A program made the translations under genes and the position numbers. From contig CBDUWP010000058.1 in the NCBI GenBank assembly GCA_965370955.1, positions 1 through 9,536 on the forward strand: a stretch of DNA of 9,536 nucleotides. The letters are read 5' to 3'. The DNA comes from CBDUWP01 sp965370955. Its GTDB lineage: Bacteria > Planctomycetota > Phycisphaerae > Sedimentisphaerales > Anaerobacaceae. The notes beneath the pieces were generated by a model. It made no database searches. It saw only the letters and a list, made by a program, of their open reading frames with translations, and was not told the origin of the DNA. Below, one piece after another: positions 1-5,302 of the stretch (position 1 is its first letter; every line of letters starts with the position of its first letter).

Positions 1-27
1 ATTTTTTCTGGCCAGTTTTTTATATGC

Positions 28-60
28 TTTTTTTTTTTTTGTTTTCAAAAAAAAAAAAAA
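28..60. repeat. Inverted homopolymer pair, T13 - GTTTTC - A14
   Basis: The plus strand has 13 T's (28-40), GTTTTC (41-46) and 14 A's (47-60). The two runs are complementary and could form a 13-bp A:T hairpin with a 6-nt loop, readable on either strand. The A14 half is the T-tract of the SRP RNA terminator; the other half is unexplained. Bases 1-27 beyond it hold only an AT-rich stretch with the small palindrome CTGGCCAG (8-15). Homopolymers this long are also places where read or assembly errors occur. Confidence 0.8.
47..60 (-). terminator. T14 run ending the SRP RNA gene
   Basis: On the minus strand, 14 consecutive T's begin 3 nt after the closing stem of the SRP RNA. The rod-like SRP RNA itself is likely the hairpin and the T-run the U-tract of an intrinsic terminator. 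No separate terminator hairpin is seen between them. Confidence 0.7.
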
Positions 61-160
61 CGCGACCGGGTTTGCCACGCACAATCAAAAGACACGCTTA
101 TGGCTGCTCGGTTCCCCGCCTGACCAGATTCACGGTTTTGATCTGCATGGGACCCGGTCA
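61..160 (-). ncRNA. ffs: 4.5S signal recognition particle RNA (bacterial small SRP RNA)
   Basis: RNA scaffold of the signal recognition particle; it binds Ffh and FtsY and targets nascent membrane proteins to the translocon. On the minus strand the domain IV core is intact: GGTCAGG (125-119), a CGG/CCG stem closed by a GGAA tetraloop (118-109), then AGCAGCC (108-102). This is the same arrangement as in E. coli 4.5S RNA. The ends are closed by an 8-bp stem, 159-152 with 71-64, and a further helix pairs 142-136 with 90-84. The molecule is about 100 nt with no room for an Alu domain, so it is the Gram-negative small type. A T14 run follows directly. No convincing -35/-10 pair was found upstream, so the exact 5' end is inferred from the closing stem. 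The call is firm because both motif and fold agree. Confidence 0.95.
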
Positions 161-244
161 TAAAAGACCAGTATTATTCAGCGAGTGTCGTTACCACATT
201 AGCCGAAAGCGGTAGTATAATTCAAAAAAAGACCCATTGCCATA

Positions 245-285
245 AAAAACTTGATACAAAAATTTTTTGTGACAATTGTCATCAA
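245..285 (-). terminator. Candidate intrinsic terminator after trkA
   Basis: On the minus strand, TTGAT (285-281, including the trkA stop) can pair with ATCAA (255-251). The enclosed stretch contains two self-complementary elements, TGACAATTGTCA (281-270) and an ACAAAAA/TTTTTGT arm pair, and G plus six T's follows (250-244). The fold is AT-rich, so its stability is uncertain. It would separate trkA from the SRP RNA gene on the same strand. Confidence 0.35.
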
Positions 286-956
286 CCAGCACCAAGAAAA
301 TCGACAGCCTTTTGAATGTTTTCAGCTGTAGCGACCAGTACAATTTCATCTGCTGAAATTATTACGTGATTGCCGTTTGGGATAGCGAAGTCGCCGGTTT
401 CATTATTGAAAATCGCCACGAACACGCATTGTTTTGGAAACCTTTTGTTTTGCACTATTGACTGGATAGTTTTTCCGATAGCAGGGCTGTTTTCATCGAT
501 ATTGATTTTGAATATGTTTCCTCGCCCTGAGCACACAGTTGTGATTTGCTGCACAGTTGGATTTTCGATATCTACGAGCATTTGGTTTGCCATCAAATCT
601 GTAACCCTCATGAGGGTAGTGACTCCGGCTAATCGGTAAGCTTGTTCATAAGCTTCGTCTCTCATTCTGGCGATTATTCTCGGTATCTTTAGACTGCTGG
701 CCAATATGCAGCAGGTCAAATTGTCTGTATCGCTGGCTGATGCTGCCACGAGTATGTCAGCTTTTTCCGCGCCAGCCTCTTTCAATGTCGCGATATTCGT
801 GATACTTCCCGTGATAGCGACAGTGCCTGTTTCAGCATACAACTTATCGCAAGCCTGTTTGTCACAATCGATAACGACCACGTCATATTTTTTTTCTGAA
901 AGTTTGCGAGCCAATGCACTGCCGATTAACCCGCCGCCGCCTATTATAATATACAT
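282..956 (-). CDS. trkA: TrkA/KtrA-type potassium uptake regulator (single RCK domain)
   Basis: Cytoplasmic nucleotide-binding subunit that gates the K+ channel subunit encoded just upstream. The 224-aa protein opens with a Rossmann fold: MYIIIGGGGLIG carries the GxGxxG loop (G7, G9, G12), and D30 at the end of strand 2 suits NAD(H)-type binding. Residues about 1-130 form RCK_N and about 140-221 form RCK_C. It has one RCK unit, the size of KtrA, whereas E. coli TrkA has two (about 458 aa). The ATG at 956 is chosen because GGAGAG (969-964) lies 7 nt upstream; a TTG 15 nt further upstream would overlap that site. The gene lies 50 nt downstream of trkH on the same strand, so the two are probably co-transcribed. 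Confident as an RCK protein; the Trk versus Ktr name is a matter of convention. Confidence 0.93.
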   Translation of the reverse strand: MYIIIGGGGLIGSALARKLSEKKYDVVVIDCDKQACDKLYAETGTVAITGSITNIATLKEAGAEKADILVAASASDTDNLTCCILASSLKIPRIIARMRDEAYEQAYRLAGVTTLMRVTDLMANQMLVDIENPTVQQITTVCSGRGNIFKINIDENSPAIGKTIQSIVQNKRFPKQCVFVAIFNNETGDFAIPNGNHVIISADEIVLVATAENIQKAVDFLGAG

Positions 957-1006
957 TTGTCTTCTCTCCAAAACTATGTCGATTTATGTTTGCTATTTTA
1001 TGCTTT

Positions 1007-2536
1007 CTATCTCCAAGCCTTAGGAGAAAATAATAAAAGTACCGGTATAATTTCCAGCCTGCCGGCCAGCATTCCCAATATGTAGGTTATTTTGATGACA
1101 GGATTTATTGATATCATATCGTCAACCGATATGTAGCTCGGTCCGATGTTGCCCAAAGCTGAAAACATTCCCGATGCCGCCTCTAGTGGCCCGTGATCAG
1201 ACAAAAAGGCTGTGACTAGCGACCCTATCAATAACAGGGCAACCCAACTGAAAAACAGCGTGCTGACTCGGTGGATTTCGTCATCGGAGACGATGGTATC
1301 GTCAATTCTTAGCTGGTTGGACGCTTTGCCGGAAACCCGCAACTTGAAAAGCTCTCGCAGCATAAGCTTATTCAGTATTGTTATTCGCAGAACCTTGATT
1401 CCTCCGCCGGTTGAGCCGACACAGCCGCCAATAACCATCATGACCAGAAACAGTTGCTTGGCTCCGCTGCCGAAGAAACTAGCCCCGATATCTCTGGTTC
1501 CGAAACCTGTTGTGGTTAAAACAGAGATCACCTGAAACAGAGTATGACGAAAAGCCTGCTCGGCTTGGGCTAAATCAATAGCTTTGCCCGAATGAAACAG
1601 AGCCGCAAATTCACCTGAAACAAAGAAATGTTCCGCTAAAATTATAGCAGTAAAGCCGGCAATAATTCGCCAAAAATATCTTATCTCGATGTTATCGTAC
1701 AATGCTCGAAAGTCACCCATGAGTACGCGGTAGTGGATCAAAAAATTTATGCCGCCAAGAGTCATAAAAAAGATAAAAATATATTCGATCAACTTAAAAT
1801 GGCTGTAACCTGCGGCTTGATAAAAAGCGATACTACTGTCATGAGTGGAAAATCCGCCAGTGCTTAAAGTGGTTAAGCTGTGACAGATGGCATCAAAAGT
1901 CGGCATCTTAGCCATAACCAAAGCAAACATGCAAAGCAAGGTGAACAATAAATAAATACCCCACAGTATTTTGACTGTGTTGGCAAGGCCGGGAACGGGG
2001 CGTTTGGCCGAAATTTTGTGGCTTTCTGCACCGAACAGATGGTGATTGGCGTTACCGGATCTAAAAATAATTGCTAGAAAAAACGATAAGATGCCGATAC
2101 CGCCTAGCCACTGAATCAACGATCGCCAAAAGAGTATGCTCGCCGGCATTTGATCCAACCGATTATAAACAGTTATGCCTGTCGTGGTGAAACCACTGAC
2201 CGCCTCGAAAAATGCGTTCAAATAGCCAGAATGAATACCTAGTACAAAAGGCAGGGCGCCCGCCGCCGAAGCTGCTATCCAGCCAATCGCACAGCAAAGC
2301 ATAGCATCTGTGGCTTGCATAGGGCTAGACTTAAACAGGAATTTCAGATTAAAGCCAACAGCAGCAGATATCACTGACGATATCAAAAAAGCCAACAGTG
2401 TCACTGGCCCGTCATTGTTTTGGCCCCAGTATATAATGGTGAAAATAATAGGAACCAACAGCAACACAGCTAAAATGATTAGCAAGTTGCCGGTGAAATG
2501 CAATATATTGCTGATTTTTTGCCAGCGATTTCGCAT
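1007..2536 (-). CDS. trkH: TrkH-family potassium uptake channel subunit
   Basis: Integral inner-membrane K+-translocating subunit that works with the RCK protein encoded next. The 509-aa protein is strongly hydrophobic throughout and shows the four pore loops of the TrkH/TrkG/KtrB superfamily: FTTTGITVY near residue 118, TLSTGGFST near 226, LTTTGFGT near 343 and SALGNIGP near 462. The conserved GGCVGSTGGGIKVLR segment is near 371-385. The length is typical of TrkH, longer than KtrB (about 450 aa). The ATG at 2536 is chosen because AAGGGA (2551-2546) lies 9 nt upstream; an in-frame TTG two codons earlier sits only 3 nt from that site. No clear promoter was found; TTAACA and TAGAAA in the leader are a weak pair. 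The upstream region also carries competing inverted repeats, described separately. Confidence 0.95.
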   Translation of the reverse strand: MRNRWQKISNILHFTGNLLIILAVLLLVPIIFTIIYWGQNNDGPVTLLAFLISSVISAAVGFNLKFLFKSSPMQATDAMLCCAIGWIAASAAGALPFVLGIHSGYLNAFFEAVSGFTTTGITVYNRLDQMPASILFWRSLIQWLGGIGILSFFLAIIFRSGNANHHLFGAESHKISAKRPVPGLANTVKILWGIYLLFTLLCMFALVMAKMPTFDAICHSLTTLSTGGFSTHDSSIAFYQAAGYSHFKLIEYIFIFFMTLGGINFLIHYRVLMGDFRALYDNIEIRYFWRIIAGFTAIILAEHFFVSGEFAALFHSGKAIDLAQAEQAFRHTLFQVISVLTTTGFGTRDIGASFFGSGAKQLFLVMMVIGGCVGSTGGGIKVLRITILNKLMLRELFKLRVSGKASNQLRIDDTIVSDDEIHRVSTLFFSWVALLLIGSLVTAFLSDHGPLEAASGMFSALGNIGPSYISVDDMISINPVIKITYILGMLAGRLEIIPVLLLFSPKAWR

Positions 2537-2593
2537 CCTCAATCGTCCCTTAGATACTTTCGGCCTATAAAAATTGTGTTTCTATGTGTTTAC

Positions 2594-2714
2594 GCCGATT
2601 TGTTAAGAGTACAATCAGGGCAGTTTGTAGACATCAGCATAACCAACAGTTATCTATTTAATCGGCTATTAGCTAATGGTTATTGAATTGATTTTGTTGA
2701 AATTAAACCCGATT
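2594..2714 (-). promoter_or_regulatory. Leader/intergenic region before trkH with competing inverted repeats
   Basis: On the minus strand AATCGG (2714-2709), GCCGATT (2666-2660) and AATCGGC (2600-2594) occur in order. The central copy can pair with the first (6 bp) or the last (7 bp), but not both. Further inverted repeats lie between them: the palindrome ATTAGCTAAT (2668-2677), and ATAACCA (2639-2645) with TGGTTAT (2677-2683). Mutually exclusive pairing resembles an attenuator or switch ahead of trkH. No T-run terminator is seen, so the role is inferred only. Confidence 0.3.
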
Positions 2715-4766
2715 CTAAAATTTCAGTTCCATCCGCATGAAGAACATTCGCCCCGGTGTTTTATGGGCGGCTAATGTATTATAGGTATGAGCGGCTTTGT
2801 GGTATTTGGACAATAGGTCACTGACACCAATCATAATTTCACCGTTGCCGTTAAATATCTTTTTGGACAATGTCATATCCAAATGATACGTGTCTTCGGT
2901 TGCTTTTCCCTTAATAGACGTGTTGGTGGACAGATAAGTTCTTTCATTGAAATTAAAGTTTACGTTAAAGGTGAAATCATCTGGCAGATATTTTCTGGCG
3001 GTGATGCCGTATTTATGTTGCGATGGCGTATAAGTTCGCACACTTTGGCTGTATTTTTCCGTTGCAAAATCGTTATAAGCATACCACGCAGCAATCTTGC
3101 CCGATTTATTTTCAAGCCCTATCTCTAATTCCGCGCCCCAAGCCTCGGCGTCTTCTCCACTATAATTTTGTATGTTGATAGCTCCCGGACCCGCAATATT
3201 TCTTAGCCCCACCAAGTTATTATATTTTTGCCAGTAGCCGTCAAGCCGTACTGTGAGGCCGCGGTCAAATCTGCCTGTATAGCCAGCTTCCAATGAGAAT
3301 ATACCTTCATTTTTCATATCTTTTTGTGACGTGATCCTGATAAGTCCTGGCCCTACACGAGCAGTCCTAACAGTCCTTAGGCTAGCCATTGGAGTCCGAA
3401 AAGCCCTTGCTCCGCTGAACCTCAATATATGATTTTTGTCTGCATCTAGGGCATATAGAGCAGTAACTCTGCCAGCCCAGTCGGTTTGTGTTTCGGAATA
3501 ATAATCTCCTCTGAATTGACTCTCTATGGTTAGCTTGTCCGTGATTTGCCAGCGGTCAATCAAAAATGCTCCCACGAATTGTTCATTAAATGGAGCACTC
3601 TCAAACCACAGTGCCTGTGGATGATGTAATCTATTTACGATCCTTACCATTCTGACATTGGCTCCAATTGAGGTCTTGTGATTTTCGCCCCAATCAAAAT
3701 TATATTGCAGCTCAATATCATTTTCACTGCTTCGATATTTTAGATTATCATTTAAGTTAGTGCTTTCAAAGTTGCCGAACCATTGCAAATATCCCGTACT
3801 GCCGTCGTCGAATTCTTTATCGATTTTCGTAAACACGCGAGTTGTTTCAAATCGGCTATTGCCGCTGGGATAAAATCCTCCCATTGGCACCGCTCCCGTT
3901 TCAAGATTTGAATGGGCGATTCCAAACGATATTGTTATATCATCTGAATATTGATAGACAAAGCTGTTGTCTGTTATGATATTTCGTCCAAAATCACGGG
4001 CTTTATAAGAGGGGAAACCAGTAAAGGCGTTAAGTGCCGGCTGTAAGGTTTCAAATTCGCCGGATCCAGCCTCATCAGAACTAGCATGTTCTTGATATCC
4101 CAAAGAGCATCGCCAGCTCAGGTTTTCTGTTTGAGCGCCCCATCGATATTGTGTATAGCTGTCGCCAAATTCGCTAATGGTTGTTGTTGCAAAGTGTCCC
4201 AACGTATCGGCTGGTTTTTTCATAATGATATTGATTACGCCGTTAAAGGCGTTGGCTCCCCAAGCTGCACCGCCGGGTCCTCTGACGACCTCGATTCGTG
4301 CGATATCTTCCATGAGGATTGGTAAGCGGTGCCATTCTGCTCCGCCAAAGACAGGGCTATAGGCACTTCGTCCATCGATCAGCACCAGTGTTTTATCACT
4401 ATAGACATCGTGCATTCCTCGCACACTAACGGCATAGCGATTGCGATCCATTTTGATCACATCCACGCCCGGCACAAACCTTAGTATTTCAGGAATGTTG
4501 GTTACGCCGCTGTAGTGGATATCGTCAGCTGTGACGATACTGATTGGTACGCTTGATTCGTTGAGTTTTTGCTCTTGACGTGACCCTGATACGACAACCG
4601 GCACCTCCATAAGGTCTTCCAGTGACATGTCGAAGAGATTGTCTTCAGCTGCTTCTGTGTCGCCAGCTAAAGATTGAACAGTCAGGCATAGTAGAATAAC
4701 TAATGCCAGTGACAAAGCTAATGCCCAAATATTATGTTTGTTTGAAAGTTTTTTTTGTGTAACCAT
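2715..4766 (-). CDS. TonB-dependent outer-membrane receptor
   Basis: Outer-membrane beta-barrel transporter driven by TonB-ExbBD; the substrate cannot be read from sequence (siderophore, cobalamin or other ligands are possible). The 683-aa protein has a basic N-terminus and hydrophobic signal segment (about 12-30) with a likely cleavage after SLA (residue 34). A TonB-box-like EVPVVVSGSR follows at 54-63. The plug domain spans about 60-185, with IPEILRFVPGVDV, LVLIDGR and the signature RIEVVRGPGGAAWGANAFNG. The remainder is barrel, including the family-typical RAFRTP, and the protein ends in phenylalanine (MELKF), as BAM substrates usually do. The ATG at 4766 is preferred because AAGGGG (4781-4776) lies 9 nt upstream; the start 13 codons earlier has no such site. 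An A8 tract lies in codons 4-6. It looks intact. No partner transport genes are adjacent, and trkH begins about 180 bp downstream. Confidence 0.93.
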   Translation of the reverse strand: MVTQKKLSNKHNIWALALSLALVILLCLTVQSLAGDTEAAEDNLFDMSLEDLMEVPVVVSGSRQEQKLNESSVPISIVTADDIHYSGVTNIPEILRFVPGVDVIKMDRNRYAVSVRGMHDVYSDKTLVLIDGRSAYSPVFGGAEWHRLPILMEDIARIEVVRGPGGAAWGANAFNGVINIIMKKPADTLGHFATTTISEFGDSYTQYRWGAQTENLSWRCSLGYQEHASSDEAGSGEFETLQPALNAFTGFPSYKARDFGRNIITDNSFVYQYSDDITISFGIAHSNLETGAVPMGGFYPSGNSRFETTRVFTKIDKEFDDGSTGYLQWFGNFESTNLNDNLKYRSSENDIELQYNFDWGENHKTSIGANVRMVRIVNRLHHPQALWFESAPFNEQFVGAFLIDRWQITDKLTIESQFRGDYYSETQTDWAGRVTALYALDADKNHILRFSGARAFRTPMASLRTVRTARVGPGLIRITSQKDMKNEGIFSLEAGYTGRFDRGLTVRLDGYWQKYNNLVGLRNIAGPGAINIQNYSGEDAEAWGAELEIGLENKSGKIAAWYAYNDFATEKYSQSVRTYTPSQHKYGITARKYLPDDFTFNVNFNFNERTYLSTNTSIKGKATEDTYHLDMTLSKKIFNGNGEIMIGVSDLLSKYHKAAHTYNTLAAHKTPGRMFFMRMELKF

Positions 4767-4872
4767 TCTAGTTATCCCCTTAACAAAATAGAACGTATAG
4801 CTCATCCCGTTTGTAAGCTATTATCTGTTTTTCGGACATATATATGGTTATGCTTGATATAATGTTTATTTG

Positions 4873-4892
4873 TATTGGAAAGGTTTCCAATA
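4873..4892. promoter_or_regulatory. Perfect 9-bp-arm palindrome, candidate operator
   Basis: TATTGGAAAGGTTTCCAATA has two perfect 9-bp arms around a 2-bp centre. The 2-nt gap is too short for a good RNA loop, so a dimeric-regulator binding site is more likely than a terminator. It lies about 107 bp upstream of the TonB receptor start. It does not resemble the Fur-box consensus. Which factor would bind is unknown. Confidence 0.5.
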
Positions 4893-4936
4893 AAATGGGA
4901 CGGAAATATTTAATATTACTATTAGGTGTGGAATTA

Positions 4937-4983
4937 TCGGACGTTTGGTTGGTGTTGGGACTAAACAAGCCAAGTACGTCCGA
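4937..4983 (-). promoter_or_regulatory. Long bulged hairpin in the putative TonB-receptor leader
   Basis: On the minus strand TCGGACGT (4983-4976) pairs perfectly with ACGTCCGA (4944-4937). Inside, TTGG (4973-4970) pairs with CCAA (4948-4945) and TTG with CAA, leaving a 2-nt and a 1-nt bulge and a 14-nt loop. No T-run follows, so it is not a simple terminator. It may be a structured element of the receptor mRNA leader, or a DNA inverted repeat bound by a protein. Confidence 0.4.
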
Positions 4984-4997
4984 AAACATCATCTAGG

Positions 4998-5006
4998 TGG
5001 TATAAT
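4998..5006 (+). promoter_or_regulatory. Extended -10 promoter candidate on plus strand
   Basis: TGGTATAAT matches the extended -10 consensus TGnTATAAT exactly; no -35 hexamer is seen at 16-18 bp. The predicted start, about 7 nt downstream, falls at 5013-5014, exactly where a 13-bp hairpin begins. A transcript from here would run through the two hairpins, antisense through tRNA-Val, and on toward thiC. AT-rich DNA yields such matches by chance, so this is tentative. Confidence 0.35.
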
Positions 5007-5013
5007 TAGGCAC

Positions 5014-5073
5014 TACGGAGGAGAAATCATTTATTTTTCCTTCGTAATACTACATCGCTAAGGGCGTGGTAGT
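5014..5073 (+). other. Two consecutive hairpins, possible small RNA or leader
   Basis: The first hairpin pairs 5014-5026 with 5034-5046 over 13 bp around a 7-nt loop. Two of those pairs are G-U in plus-strand RNA but A-C mismatches in minus-strand RNA, which favours the plus strand as the functional one. The second pairs ACTAC (5049-5053) with GTAGT (5069-5073) and CGC with GCG across an internal loop. The first arm contains GGAGGAG, a strong Shine-Dalgarno sequence held in the stem, but no ATG, GTG or TTG follows at useful spacing. No known RNA family is recognised. Confidence 0.3.
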
Positions 5074-5088
5074 TTATTAAGATAAAAA

Positions 5089-5162
5089 TGGGCGATATTG
5101 GACTTGAACCAACGACCTCCTGCGTGTCGAGCAGGCGCTCTAGCCGACTGAGCTAATCGCCC
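5089..5162 (-). tRNA. tRNA-Val (anticodon GAC)
   Basis: A complete cloverleaf reads on the minus strand. The acceptor stem GGGCGAT/ATCGCCC is a perfect 7 bp, followed by T8 A9 and the D arm GCTC/GAGC. The anticodon stem CCTGC/GCAGG encloses the loop TCGACAC. The variable loop is AGGTC, and the T arm GTTGG/CCAAT (one G-U pair) carries the loop TTCAAGT. The anticodon GAC is at 5128-5126 and the discriminator is A (5089), as expected for valine. CCA is not encoded and must be added. Position 33 is C (5129) instead of the nearly universal U. A T5 run follows the 3' end but no hairpin directly precedes it. Confidence 0.95.
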
Positions 5163-5173
5163 TAAGAAAGCGA

Positions 5174-5202
5174 ATAATACAAATTTATTTATAGAAAAGC
5201 AA
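5174..5202 (-). promoter_or_regulatory. Promoter of tRNA-Val
   Basis: On the minus strand TTGCTT (5202-5197) and TATTAT (5179-5174) are 17 bp apart, the optimal sigma-70-type spacing, and the -10 lies 11 bp before the mature tRNA 5' end at 5162. The -10 matches 5 of 6 consensus bases; the -35 matches only the TTG. The -35 lies within a perfect 8-bp inverted repeat, AGAAAAGC/GCTTTTCT (5193-5212, 4-nt gap). Confidence 0.55.
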
Positions 5203-5252
5203 GAGCTTTTCTCATTATGCGAGTTTCTTATAGAAATTTTATTGATAAAGAT

Positions 5253-5258
5253 TATAAT
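5253..5258 (+). promoter_or_regulatory. Possible -10 box for thiC
   Basis: A perfect TATAAT lies 44 bp before the thiC start codon. No convincing -35 is present at normal spacing; TTATAG at 5228-5233 would need 19 bp. The implied short leader leaves no room for a TPP riboswitch. Confidence 0.3.
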
Positions 5259-5302
5259 CGCCCGCTTGACTATACGAGTTTAACAAAATGAAGGATTTTA
5301 AG

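Larger units (their letters stand above)
4767..5088. other. 322-bp intergenic region with successive inverted repeats
   Basis: This stretch separates the TonB receptor from tRNA-Val. No protein gene is supported: the longest open frame (about 70 codons, minus strand) has no ribosome site and no recognisable content. It does contain four inverted repeats in a row (5049-5073, 5014-5046, 4937-4983, 4873-4892) and a plus-strand extended -10 box at 4998-5006. The cobalamin riboswitch signature GCCACTG was looked for and is absent, as is a TPP signature. No good promoter for the receptor was identified. The region may be a 5' leader of the receptor mRNA, a small RNA locus, or an operator-rich control region. 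Confidence 0.6.

Noticed and set aside
24..215. Open reading frame of 63 codons on the plus strand
   Set aside because: It is antisense to the SRP RNA gene, begins within a homopolymer run and has no recognisable content or ribosome site.
956..971. Upstream TTG start for trkA adding five residues
   Set aside because: It would overlap the GGAGAG ribosome site that is well spaced for the ATG at 956, and the Rossmann fold begins right at that ATG.
4780..4992. 70-codon minus-strand open frame upstream of the TonB receptor
   Set aside because: No ribosome site, no family resemblance, and it is interrupted by the hairpin and palindrome structures; more likely a chance frame in a leader.
5022..5063. 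Possible 10-codon leader peptide after GGAGGAG, starting at an ATT codon
   Set aside because: ATT is a very rare start codon, and the frame has no regulatory codon bias tied to thiC or valine.
4767..5088. Cobalamin riboswitch upstream of the TonB receptor
   Set aside because: No GCCACTG box or B12-box-like segment on the minus strand; the receptor cannot be called BtuB on this basis.
5089..5162. tRNA-Val as an integration site of a mobile element
   Set aside because: No integrase, no direct repeat of the tRNA 3' end, and neighbours are ordinary housekeeping-type genes.
5266..5271. TTGACT as a -35 box for thiC
   Set aside because: It resembles a -35 but lies 13 bp after the TATAAT and has no -10 at the right distance before the start codon.
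5163..5302. TPP riboswitch upstream of thiC
   Set aside because: The conserved CUGAGA and the long downstream TPP-aptamer consensus are not present in this short region.
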